Shown: piece by piece, positions 17,097 through 25,449 of the stretch | How positions within the stretch are numbered: position 1 is the first letter of the stretch | Layout: each line of letters starts with the position of its first letter | DNA from: Spirochaetales bacterium | GTDB taxonomy: Bacteria > Spirochaetota > Spirochaetia > UBA9216 | Assembly: GCA_016839055.1 (NCBI GenBank) | Contig: JAEKNX010000003.1 | Coordinates: 62,001 to 126,000 of the forward strand | Length of the DNA stretch: 64,000 nucleotides | Direction: 5' to 3' | Translations under genes and position numbers: made by a program | Notes under the pieces: generated by a model | What the model was told of the DNA's origin: nothing | The model's input: only the letters and a program-made list of their open reading frames with translations | The model's database searches: none

Positions 17097-18509
17097 ATGA
17101 AAAAAAACCTATTAAGATACCTGCTGCCCGGTCTGGCGGCCGTCCTGCTGCTTTTCGCAGGATGTAGTACGGTAGCGAACGAGAATAGCGCGGCACAGAA
17201 CCAGCCTGCTGTTGAAAAAACCGGGACTGATACAATCACCCACGCTACACCTAAGGGCGAAGGCTGGATGATCAAGATTTCCGGCGTCCGCAGTGATGAA
17301 ATATGGGAATCTAATTTCGTAAAATGGAAGAAAGCTCCATCCTCAGGCTACGGTGAATACGAATTCTCCGAGAAGGGTAAGCCGGTGATTTTCAAGGCAA
17401 TGCCGCTTAAAAACATCATAGCTATAGCCGATGATGCCGATGCGACAATGCCGTATTCATTCCTCAGCGCGAAATGGAAGGACGGATACGATATTACAAT
17501 GACAGCCTCAGACGGCTATTCGGTTACAGTAAACTCCGAGGATTTTCCGGAAGACGCGTTCTATCTTGCCGACGGCAGAGACGGTGAAAACATCAGTCCT
17601 ATGATAACCGGTAATATTTCAACTCAATTCTGGCTAAGGGAAATATCCGATATATCACTGTCGCTGCAGCCTCTCGCCCTCGAGAACAACGACTTCGAAC
17701 TCCTCCTGGATATCGGCGGGAAGGAGGACTCATTCACAATCAGCGAGCTTGAGAAGCTGAGCTACTACATTGAAGACAGGGGAAATTACACAAACACCTA
17801 CGACAACAACTTCCAATTCCTATGGGGCGGAGTCAAGATAGTCAGTCTCATTAATGAATATGCAAAGCTGAGTGAAGACATGAGTGTTATTATTGAGGCC
17901 ATGGACGGCTACGCCATGACCTATAGTGCCGCACAGCTGATGGATGACAGCGATGGAGAATGGATTCTGGCCTTCAAAGAAGACGGGAAATATATGCCCG
18001 AAGATCCTGGATATATCAGACTGGTGAAAGTCGGACCTGAGAATCCTACCATGCTCGGACATACTTCCGCGCGGATGGTAAAGAAGATTATTCTCGAAAA
18101 CTCATCATTCAAGGACTTCACCCTGAAGATCATAGATGGCGCTAAGGTTGAAAACATGGATCGCCAGACCCTTCAGAGCGGAGTAACCACCTGGAGAACA
18201 ATTGTAAATCACTTCAACAGCAAAGAGGATAAAACTACCGCGTACATGGGCATGCCGATCTATGAAATTCTGGGCAATTACAGCGGATATGATACAGTCA
18301 GTATTGTTGCTGAAGACGGCTATACAATGACTCTCAAAGCCGAGGACCTCCAGGATAATGCTGATGTAATTCTCGCAATGTTCTACGGAGACGGATCCGA
18401 GCTGGCAGACAATGAATTCCCGCTTGTAGTTGCTTGGGACAAGGATGCCGAAAGAATTCCATCCGGAATCAAACCGGTTAGAAATGTCGCGCAAATCATA
18501 GTTGAATAG
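17097..18509 (+). CDS. Lipoprotein with three SUOX-like (molybdopterin-fold) repeats
   Basis: This 470-residue protein starts with a lipoprotein signal (LLLFAGC, Cys22). Three successive ~130-residue units follow the pattern W...V.G, GxPIxxIL, then DGYxxTxxAxDL and ILAxFxDGxxL, and end with a strand near VxKIILE. This pattern is that of oxidoreductase molybdopterin-binding (SUOX) domains. The only Cys is the lipidated one, so the molybdenum-ligand Cys is absent and a ligand-binding or structural role is more likely than redox catalysis. It is translated from an operon between the binding protein and the fused permease and overlaps the permease start by 8 bp. Function unknown. Confidence 0.65.
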   Translation: MKKNLLRYLLPGLAAVLLLFAGCSTVANENSAAQNQPAVEKTGTDTITHATPKGEGWMIKISGVRSDEIWESNFVKWKKAPSSGYGEYEFSEKGKPVIFKAMPLKNIIAIADDADATMPYSFLSAKWKDGYDITMTASDGYSVTVNSEDFPEDAFYLADGRDGENISPMITGNISTQFWLREISDISLSLQPLALENNDFELLLDIGGKEDSFTISELEKLSYYIEDRGNYTNTYDNNFQFLWGGVKIVSLINEYAKLSEDMSVIIEAMDGYAMTYSAAQLMDDSDGEWILAFKEDGKYMPEDPGYIRLVKVGPENPTMLGHTSARMVKKIILENSSFKDFTLKIIDGAKVENMDRQTLQSGVTTWRTIVNHFNSKEDKTTAYMGMPIYEILGNYSGYDTVSIVAEDGYTMTLKAEDLQDNADVILAMFYGDGSELADNEFPLVVAWDKDAERIPSGIKPVRNVAQIIVE

Positions 18510-20514
18510 AAAATACTTTAAAATAAACTGGTATTTTATTATTCCCGCCCTGCTGATAATAGCGGCGGCGGGAATTTCCCCATTTTTCGAGGCACTGACA
18601 ACTTCACTATTTCACGACGTTTACGGAAATAGGACTTTCGCGGGCTTTGACAACTTCAAATACCTCGGCTCTGATTCAGGCTTCGGTTTCAGCCTCAACA
18701 TTACAGCGCTCTGGGCACTGCTCAGTTCGGCGGGAAGCATCTTCTTCGGTTTCATTGTTGCTTCGGCGCTCTCAGGCAGACGAAAAAAACTCTCGAATGT
18801 CCTCTACGGCGCCCTCCTCATTCCCTGGGGTATTCCGGTATACATTGCAGTTCCGCTCTGGAGAGCCCTCATTCACGGCAACGGAGGAATATCGATTCTT
18901 ACAACACTCTTCGGAGTAAAGGCAAATCTTCTCCTTGATCCAGCGGCGGGATTTATCAGCTGTATGGTAGTAAACCTCTGGATGACAGTCCCCTTGACTG
19001 CCTTCGTCCTCCGCGGAGCGCTGGGGAAAATACCAGTCAGCACTATTGAGGCTGCCGTAGTCGACGGCGCCAATCCCGGGGTAATGACAGCCTATATTTA
19101 CCTGCCTCAGATAAGATCCTCGCTTCTCGTCATGGGCCTGCTTAACTTTATTAAGGCTTTCAAGGAGTTTACTCTTATTTTCCTAATGACCTCCGGCGGA
19201 CCGCCGCTGATGTCAGGAATTACCGAGCGATATATAATAGGTTCGACAACCACCCTCGATCTCTTCCTGTATGATGTTTTCAGTAATACCGACGATCTTG
19301 GAATAACGTCCGCCTATTCTGTCATGATGGCCGGCATAGTAATTTTTCTGATGGCAATATGGTATGTGACCCGCAACCGAAAACAGACTGAAATAAAGAA
19401 ATTTAGGGCGATGAGCATTATCACGGCGGTTCTCCAGCTCCTTTTCGGAGGTACCGCGGGACTTCTTCCTGCGGCCGGTTATCTAACAGGGATATGGAGC
19501 CGTAAACTATTTAAAATAACCGCCGTTGTTCAGCTAGCCTGGGTGCTCTTTAGAATGGTTACCGTCAACTTCCTCGAAGGTTTTACTCCGGGAATACTGC
19601 CTGCCCTCTTTACGCTGTATTACTTCCGCAGTCGCCTGAAGGCTTCCGAAAAAAAGGATTTCACGGACAGAAAGTTCCATCCCCGCCTGATAAACAACCT
19701 AAACTCCGGCCTGTCAATATTTAGCGCGGGATTCCTTATTATCTCTTCAGCCGCTGTTCTATATTTCCTTCTATGGATGAGCTTCTCGGGGGTCAGCGCC
19801 TGTTTCATAGATGGATTCCTGCCCCCGCATCCGGGAACAGACAGTTATATAAACGTAATTAAAAATGAGAACATTTTCCTGTATTTTAAAAACACCCTCA
19901 TAGTCGCGGGACTCACAGGCCTTCTCATTCCCGCGGTAAGTTTCCCGGCGGCAGTGTTTCTCAACAGCCGCGGAAAGGCATTTACAATCGGATTTCTCAC
20001 CTTTATTCAGATTCTCGGAATAACAGGCGGTATGCATTCACTTATCCCATTATATTCGGCTTTCAGCCGGGCCGGCCTTGTCAACTCGTATCTCCCGCTG
20101 ATAATCATCTCAATATACCACAGTATTCCGTTCTCATTATTCACAATCACCGCCTGGCTTGAGAGAATGCCGAAGGCTTTCAGGGATATTGCCCTTTTAG
20201 AAGGGCAGAGGCCCCTGATATACCTGCTGCGGATAATCCTGCCTCTGTCAAAACCAGTGCTGATAACGTCCTTTATGACGGCCTTCATCGGGGCATGGAA
20301 CAGCTTCATGGCACCGCTTCTCTTCCTGAATAACGAAAAGCTTTATACTATCAGCGTGAAGCTTTATTCATTTGTAGGAAGTATTGCAAGCGGTTCACCT
20401 GAGTGGAACATCTTTGCGGCGGCTTCAGTTATTAATTGTCTGATTATTGCTCTGGTTTTTTCAAGATTCAAAAAACCGGTCGGAGAAACCGGCTTGTCTG
20501 AGTTCACTGAATAA
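18502..20514 (+). CDS. Fused MalF-MalG-type ABC permease
   Basis: This 670-residue membrane protein contains two complete permease halves. The first has the EAA loop EAAVVDGANPGVMTAYIYLP near residue 185; the second has DIALLEGQRPLIYLLRIILP near residue 555. A linker of about 100 residues with roughly four extra hydrophobic segments joins them (about 285-380). The TTG start overlaps the preceding stop by 8 bp, so translation is coupled. Sugar importers normally encode the two halves separately, so this is a gene fusion. No ATPase is encoded nearby. Confidence 0.85.
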   Translation: MNRKYFKINWYFIIPALLIIAAAGISPFFEALTTSLFHDVYGNRTFAGFDNFKYLGSDSGFGFSLNITALWALLSSAGSIFFGFIVASALSGRRKKLSNVLYGALLIPWGIPVYIAVPLWRALIHGNGGISILTTLFGVKANLLLDPAAGFISCMVVNLWMTVPLTAFVLRGALGKIPVSTIEAAVVDGANPGVMTAYIYLPQIRSSLLVMGLLNFIKAFKEFTLIFLMTSGGPPLMSGITERYIIGSTTTLDLFLYDVFSNTDDLGITSAYSVMMAGIVIFLMAIWYVTRNRKQTEIKKFRAMSIITAVLQLLFGGTAGLLPAAGYLTGIWSRKLFKITAVVQLAWVLFRMVTVNFLEGFTPGILPALFTLYYFRSRLKASEKKDFTDRKFHPRLINNLNSGLSIFSAGFLIISSAAVLYFLLWMSFSGVSACFIDGFLPPHPGTDSYINVIKNENIFLYFKNTLIVAGLTGLLIPAVSFPAAVFLNSRGKAFTIGFLTFIQILGITGGMHSLIPLYSAFSRAGLVNSYLPLIIISIYHSIPFSLFTITAWLERMPKAFRDIALLEGQRPLIYLLRIILPLSKPVLITSFMTAFIGAWNSFMAPLLFLNNEKLYTISVKLYSFVGSIASGSPEWNIFAAASVINCLIIALVFSRFKKPVGETGLSEFTE

Positions 20515-20515
20515 G

Positions 20516-22063
20516 TTATTTATTTCCGTTTTTATTGAAGAACTGCAGCAGCTGGACAAAATAGTAGCATTTTCGGTAGACCTCCGACATTCGCTCAACC
20601 ACTCCTCCTTCAATCAGGGGTTCCAGCTCTTTCCAGTTGGTTAAAAGTTCATGCGGCTTTTTCTGGTAATCCTCGATAACAAGTTTAAAACTCTTTGCAA
20701 TGGATACCAGGTGAAGACCGGTTGTATTTATAAGACGCTGGGCGTCATCGTTTACTTCCTTGATTGATTTCCGGAGGGACTGAATATTGGACTTATCGGC
20801 GTCACGGCGTTTAAGTAGTTTGGTTATCTCAACGCCCTTTTCTCCTTCTTCGGAGAGCCTCTCGTCAAAAATAATCAGTTCATCAGCTGTGGACATGAGG
20901 CCGTAAAAAGCTTCTGAGAGCTGCTGTGAACTGATGTTCGTCGTCCATTTACCGCGGATCAGAAGAATATCACATATTTCTCTTATATCTTTTTTGCAGT
21001 AATCCACAAGAAACGCCTTCAGGTAATTCATGGGCATAATATAAGTATAACCGCCTAGCATCTTCTTGGCAAATGCAAGATTTGCCTTGTCTGTGTAAAA
21101 CTTCATCCTCGAGACGGCATTTGTCCCGAAGATCTTGAATGCGAGATTATCAATCTTTGATGAACGCTTTTCCTTGAGAATTTTCTGGATTGTCAGCTCA
21201 ACCTGATTTTTCAGCTTAGTTAAATAGTCTTCCACAATTCGGTTCGACGGCCGCTGTGCTTTATATGAAAATGACGGATCTTTTTCGATTGACTGTACGA
21301 CAAGATCGAGTATCTTGGACATGCGGACATCACGAATCTTCTTCAGCATTTTCAACCAGTCTTTACGGTTGAGCACTTCCGCACCCTTATATGAAGAAAG
21401 TACATCAAATAGATCTTCCCAGGCGGCATCAAGATCAAGAAAGGGAATGAGAACCAGAAAATCCTTTAAATCGTCCGCTATATATTCTCCATTAATATCC
21501 TCAAATCGGGGATTATATGTAAAATCATTTTCCGGAAAGCGGGAATCAAACTTTCGGAGAAAAAAGTAAAAATCAAATGAAATAAAATCAAGAAAAATTG
21601 TCATGAGATTATATGTCGCGTTGATACTCTGGACTTTCTGGGTTTCAAAAAGAGAGAAAAAGTTTACCAGATTCGACTTCAACGATTCAGTAACCTGCTT
21701 TACATCTCCATCATCTTTTTTAACAGCTTCACGTATTTCTGATTCTTCAAAGGAGGCCCGTATATTCAGCTGCTCATCGGAAAGACTGTTTTCAATAATA
21801 ATTGTCTTCAACACAACTGAGGCTTCGGCATGATCAAGGAGAACCTTTGCCGGACCAATTATAGTATAAATTTCATAGACAAATTTTGCCAGGGCAGAAA
21901 GCGCCTCATCGGACTTGGGCTTATAGAAATTATATTTATGTTTATTTATCTGTTTGTAAATTTCCTTCAGCTGCTTCTTTTTGTCCCGTTCCGGATCTGA
22001 GGCCTGTATCAGAAAAGAAAAAATCTTACTAAAAAATCCGGCTTTGTCATCAGGATTGCTCAC
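20516..22063 (-). CDS. DUF5312-like spirochaete protein
   Basis: This 515-residue, largely alpha-helical cytoplasmic protein has no signal peptide. It resembles the DUF5312 family known from spirochaetes; function is unknown. Visible features are an acidic/charged N-terminus (FFSKIFSFLIQASDPERDKKKQ), many EK-rich helices and a possible coiled coil at about 410-450 (KRRDADKSNIQSLRKSIKE). The GTG start has AAGGTAAGGGG upstream and a TTGACA-17-TAACAT promoter. It ends 1 bp from the converging permease stop. Confidence 0.7.
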   Translation of the reverse strand: MSNPDDKAGFFSKIFSFLIQASDPERDKKKQLKEIYKQINKHKYNFYKPKSDEALSALAKFVYEIYTIIGPAKVLLDHAEASVVLKTIIIENSLSDEQLNIRASFEESEIREAVKKDDGDVKQVTESLKSNLVNFFSLFETQKVQSINATYNLMTIFLDFISFDFYFFLRKFDSRFPENDFTYNPRFEDINGEYIADDLKDFLVLIPFLDLDAAWEDLFDVLSSYKGAEVLNRKDWLKMLKKIRDVRMSKILDLVVQSIEKDPSFSYKAQRPSNRIVEDYLTKLKNQVELTIQKILKEKRSSKIDNLAFKIFGTNAVSRMKFYTDKANLAFAKKMLGGYTYIMPMNYLKAFLVDYCKKDIREICDILLIRGKWTTNISSQQLSEAFYGLMSTADELIIFDERLSEEGEKGVEITKLLKRRDADKSNIQSLRKSIKEVNDDAQRLINTTGLHLVSIAKSFKLVIEDYQKKPHELLTNWKELEPLIEGGVVERMSEVYRKCYYFVQLLQFFNKNGNK

Positions 22064-22089
22064 TCAGTTACCCCTTACCTTCGGCCATA

Positions 22090-22118
22090 ATGTTATTTTA
22101 AATAACCCCGCCTGTCAA
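22090..22118 (-). promoter_or_regulatory. Sigma-70 promoter of the DUF5312-like gene
   Basis: On the minus strand TTGACA (22113-22118) and TAACAT (22090-22095) are separated by 17 bp. Transcription would start near 22083, 20 nt before the GTG start. Confidence 0.6.
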
Positions 22119-22134
22119 TCATGAAAAAAATGTA

Positions 22135-22494
22135 TCATCTTTTCAGGAAAAGAGATAAAAAACTTCCACATGCGGCTCCAGCCAAATCTGCCAGAAAATC
22201 GGCGGCTTCAGGAGTCCTTCCTGTATAAGATTGCAGAACCTCAATAAGGGCTCCTATGACAGCCAGAGCGGATATCCCGGCGGCAAGGGCGACGACTCTT
22301 CTCATCCTGGTTCCGTTTAGATAGTTCATTAGCAGAAATGAAAGAACAAGATATGCTACGAAATGCTCTAACTTATCAATACCTGATATTTTTACCGGTA
22401 TTTGGGGAGGTTCGGGAACAAGAGACAGATAGAAAACTGCCGCAAGACCGATTATAAATAAAATAAGAGAACAGTTTTTCATTATCATATCCAA
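22135..22494 (-). CDS. VanZ-like membrane protein
   Basis: This 119-residue protein has about four hydrophobic segments. It has the VanZ-family core KLEHFVAYLVLSFLL, followed by a helix ending SYTGRTPEAADFLADLAGA. Family members include the teicoplanin-resistance accessory VanZ, but most, like this short one, have no known role. Three closely spaced Met codons (ATG at 22494, 22488, 22482) could serve as start. Confidence 0.85.
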   Translation of the reverse strand: MDMIMKNCSLILFIIGLAAVFYLSLVPEPPQIPVKISGIDKLEHFVAYLVLSFLLMNYLNGTRMRRVVALAAGISALAVIGALIEVLQSYTGRTPEAADFLADLAGAACGSFLSLFLKR

Positions 22495-22539
22495 ACTTAA
22501 CCAGAAAACTCCTGTTCAGTCAATCAGAGGTTTGCATTC

Positions 22540-22568
22540 TTGACAAATCAAATCATGATAGATATTCT
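22540..22568 (+). promoter_or_regulatory. Promoter placing transcription start at the aminotransferase ATG
   Basis: TTGACA (22540-22545), a 17-bp spacer and TATTCT (22563-22568) lie so close to the gene that the expected start (7 nt past the -10) coincides with the ATG at 22575. No ribosome-binding site precedes that ATG, so a leaderless mRNA is predicted. Confidence 0.6.
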
Positions 22569-22574
22569 CAGACT

Positions 22575-23864
22575 ATGAATAATTTAGCAATAGAATTAAA
22601 CAATCAGATCAAAGACAGCATAGCAATAGAGCTTCTATCTGATTATGGAAAAAGATTATACTTTCCAAAGGGCATAGCCTCACAGTCAGCCGAAGCAAAA
22701 CAGAAGGCAAAGACTTATAATGCTACTATCGGAATGGCAATCAGCCACGGACAGGCCATTGAGCTTCCCTCACTAAAAAAGCTTATGCCACAGCTCAGCC
22801 CGGCCGAAGCGGTCACATACGCGCCTACGGGAGGAGATCCGGCTCTTGTAAAACTATGGAAAGACGATATGATCGTGAAAAATCCCGATCTCGACCCGGA
22901 AAAGATATCCTCGCCCATTGTTGTGCCGGGACTTACGAACGGAATATGTCAGATTCTCGAGCTCTTCGTGAATGCCGGAGAATCAGTCGTTGTCCCGGAT
23001 ATGTTCTGGGGAAACTACAGGCTGATGATCGAGGAGAGACAGAAAGCCTCAATTGCTGCCTTCCCATTCTTTTCAGAAGACGAAGGACTGAATATCGATG
23101 GTTTTATTAACACAATTAAAAAAAATGCCGTCAATAAAAAAGCCGTAGTCATAGTTAATTTCCCGAATAATCCGACCGGTTATTCTCCATCAAAAAAAGA
23201 AGCCGTCGAGTTTAAAAACGCCCTTATCAGTACCGCCGAAGAAGGGTACAAACTACTGGTCGTGACTGATGATGCATATTTCGGACTTTTCTTTGAAGAT
23301 GATACTTATAAACACTCACTATTTAACGAACTAGCCGACGCTCATGAGAACATTCTGGCTGTAAAAATTGACGGAGCTACCAAAGAACATTTCGTCTGGG
23401 GATTCAGGATTGGTTTTGTAACCTTCGGTTCAAAAAACATGACTCAGGCCCAGTATAAAGTTCTGGAGACAAAACTTTCAGCATCCATAAGATGTACTAT
23501 CTCAAACTGTTCCAGACCGGCTCAGAGCATGCTGCTTAAGGCCATGACTGACCCCAATTATAAAGCTGAAAAAGCTGCCTTTGAGGAAGAACTTAAAGCG
23601 CGGTACCAGAAGATTAAAACCATAATAGAAGCCCATAAAGAGGATACTATTCTAAGACCGCTATCGTTCAACTCCGGTTACTTCATGACTTATGTCCTGG
23701 AAAAAGGAAGTGCCGAGGCTCTCAGGATAAAGCTTCTCGAAGAGGACGGCATAGGAACAATCTCTATTCAGGATAAATATTTAAGAGTAGCTTTCTCGGC
23801 AGTTGACATTGAGAATATTGACGATCTGTATTCGAAGATATATCAGGCGGCCGCGGCCCTCTAG
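22575..23864 (+). CDS. Class I/II PLP-dependent aminotransferase
   Basis: This 429-residue fold-type I enzyme has the PLP Schiff-base region KIDGATKEHFVWGFRIGF (Lys in GATKE), the Asn/Pro block VNFPNNPTGYSPS and VTDDAYFGLFFED with the Asp that contacts the pyridine ring. It transfers amino groups between an amino acid and a 2-oxo acid; the specific substrate is not clear. It ends in Ala-rich codons within a duplicated terminator region and appears to be leaderless. Confidence 0.9.
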   Translation: MNNLAIELNNQIKDSIAIELLSDYGKRLYFPKGIASQSAEAKQKAKTYNATIGMAISHGQAIELPSLKKLMPQLSPAEAVTYAPTGGDPALVKLWKDDMIVKNPDLDPEKISSPIVVPGLTNGICQILELFVNAGESVVVPDMFWGNYRLMIEERQKASIAAFPFFSEDEGLNIDGFINTIKKNAVNKKAVVIVNFPNNPTGYSPSKKEAVEFKNALISTAEEGYKLLVVTDDAYFGLFFEDDTYKHSLFNELADAHENILAVKIDGATKEHFVWGFRIGFVTFGSKNMTQAQYKVLETKLSASIRCTISNCSRPAQSMLLKAMTDPNYKAEKAAFEEELKARYQKIKTIIEAHKEDTILRPLSFNSGYFMTYVLEKGSAEALRIKLLEEDGIGTISIQDKYLRVAFSAVDIENIDDLYSKIYQAAAAL

Positions 23865-23916
23865 ACTAATACCGCGGCCCTCTAGACTAATACCGCGGCC
23901 CTGATATAGGCCGCGG
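23850..23916. terminator. Bidirectional terminator hairpin with duplicated left arm
   Basis: CCGCGGCC (23893-23900) and GGCCGCGG (23909-23916) form a perfect 8-bp stem. The unit CCGCGGCCCTCTAGACTAATA (21 bp) that carries the left arm and the gene's TAG stop occurs twice in tandem just upstream, so three left arms compete for one right arm. The hairpin separates two convergent genes. Confidence 0.7.
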
Positions 23917-23917
23917 A

Positions 23918-24400
23918 TTATATTTGAATAAGCAATTTCCCAACATCAGCCAGTTCGGGCATCTTTGTGTACAGGGGCGCCTTCCCCTTTGCCTCATCCT
24001 TGTCGAGTTCTATCGTTTTCATATAGAGCTCATTAACCATATCGACGAAAATACCGAGATTTGCGTTGAAATTAGAGACGGCCATATCCATCAGAAGTTT
24101 TTCGTTTCCTGAAGGATACTGATTCGCCAGCATTGTCCGGAGGTTCGGAGCAACATCATTTCGCAGCTTCCTGATAAATAATGCCATATTATAAATACCG
24201 TCATAGAGCTCCGTATAGGTGTAGCCCTGAATTCTGTCGTATTCGGCACCCTCTGTCAGTTTCTCGATCTTTTCCCAAGCACCCTTATCCATGGTAAGGC
24301 CTGTGAATGCCTTTCTCAAATATCTGTTTGCGATATTCTGCTGATAATGTTCACTTATTCTTTCAATAATACTAAGTATCTGTGCATTTTTAATAGGCAT
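23918..24400 (-). CDS. Hypothetical helical protein
   Basis: This 160-residue protein is not recognised. It has no signal peptide or membrane segment, no Cys, and reads as a bundle of amphipathic helices (for instance IIERISEHYQQNIANRYLRKAF and MDMAVSNFNANLGIFVDMVNELY). GGAG lies about 8 bp before the ATG. It is probably co-transcribed with the radical-SAM gene 19 bp upstream. Confidence 0.7.
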   Translation of the reverse strand: MPIKNAQILSIIERISEHYQQNIANRYLRKAFTGLTMDKGAWEKIEKLTEGAEYDRIQGYTYTELYDGIYNMALFIRKLRNDVAPNLRTMLANQYPSGNEKLLMDMAVSNFNANLGIFVDMVNELYMKTIELDKDEAKGKAPLYTKMPELADVGKLLIQI

Positions 24401-24419
24401 CCTGTTTTCTCCAAAGCAA

Positions 24420-25385
24420 TTATATCAGATTATATTTGTAAAGTCGCCCCTGAAATGTATTTCTCATCTCCATTTCAGTTCGGAGAAGATTGTAAAACTC
24501 GGTCTTTTTCATGAAGTCTTTCGGCGCGGCGCGTTCATTTTCCTGGCTGTCACAGGTGAGCCGCATTATGACGGTCGATTCCGGCATTCTCTCAATACCG
24601 GCAATCACATACTCAAGATGCTCTTTTGTGGTCGGAACATCAACTAGTCCGCGACGATACTCCTCATACAACGGAGAATTATACGGAATGTGGAGATTAT
24701 GAAACTTGACGCCGTCAGGATTGAGATCTGCGGTAAACTCACAGCTTGAGATGATATCAGAGAGCCCTTCTCCCGGCAGTCCGAAGATCAGATGAACCGC
24801 GGTTTTAATTCCGTACTCTTTAAGCAGCCGATAGCTGCGGATGAAATCCTCAGAGCTGTGCCCCCTGTCAATGCGCTTGAGTGTTTCATTATTTGAGCTC
24901 TGAAGTCCGAGTTCAACCCAGACATCAAGCCCTCTCTCCTTATAGGACGCGAGAAGCTCAGCCTTCTTTCTGTCAATGCAATCCGGCCGGGTCGAGATAA
25001 TCAGCTCTCTGTAATCTCCAAGCGAAAGACTATAGTCATAGACAGCCCTAAGGTGCTGCAAGTCGGCATGAGTGTTCGAAAAAGCCTGCAGATAAAGGAG
25101 GAAAATTTCCGCCTTGTACCGCTTTTTCAGAAAATTCACGGCTGTCGCTGTCTGCAGCCTTATTTCTTCTCTAAGGTTTTCATCGACATCATCAGAGATT
25201 GCCCCTTCGGTACGCTGGTACATTGCCCTTGCGCCGAAGGCGTCACAATAACTGCAGCCTGCCGAATTCCTCCCATCGGCCCTGTTCGGACAGGAAAACC
25301 CTGCGTCTATACCCACCCTGAATGCGGGTCTGCCATAAAGTTGTTTTAAATACTGGCTGTAACTGTAAAAAAGGTTCTTATCCAC
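24420..25385 (-). CDS. YhcC/TIGR01212-like radical SAM protein
   Basis: This 321-residue protein matches the TIGR01212/YhcC family of radical SAM proteins, function not established. The cluster motif is the family's expanded one, C-PNRADGRNSAGC-SYC, in which the CxxC-like spacing to the third Cys holds the 4Fe-4S cluster. Further family blocks are VWVELGLQSSNNETLKRI and HLIFGLPGE. Translation starts with GTG (GTG GAT AAG). It is divergent from a lipoprotein gene. Confidence 0.88.
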   Translation of the reverse strand: MDKNLFYSYSQYLKQLYGRPAFRVGIDAGFSCPNRADGRNSAGCSYCDAFGARAMYQRTEGAISDDVDENLREEIRLQTATAVNFLKKRYKAEIFLLYLQAFSNTHADLQHLRAVYDYSLSLGDYRELIISTRPDCIDRKKAELLASYKERGLDVWVELGLQSSNNETLKRIDRGHSSEDFIRSYRLLKEYGIKTAVHLIFGLPGEGLSDIISSCEFTADLNPDGVKFHNLHIPYNSPLYEEYRRGLVDVPTTKEHLEYVIAGIERMPESTVIMRLTCDSQENERAAPKDFMKKTEFYNLLRTEMEMRNTFQGRLYKYNLI

Positions 25386-25413
25386 AGCTCTATTATCCGA
25401 ATATCATCCGGGA

Positions 25414-25442
25414 TTGACAACCCGCCCTGATAAGCTTAAATT
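25414..25442 (+). promoter_or_regulatory. Promoter placing transcription start at the lipoprotein ATG
   Basis: TTGACA (25414-25419), 17 bp and TAAATT (25437-25442) predict a start at about 25449-25450, the A of the ATG at 25450. No ribosome-binding site is seen. This favours ATG 25450 over a TTG at 25414, which is itself the -35 box. Confidence 0.65.
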
Positions 25443-25449
25443 CTTTTTC

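Noticed and set aside
23893-23916. Restriction-site-rich stretch suggesting vector sequence
   Set aside because: The GC-rich palindrome is a good terminator hairpin between two native convergent genes; flanks are coding.
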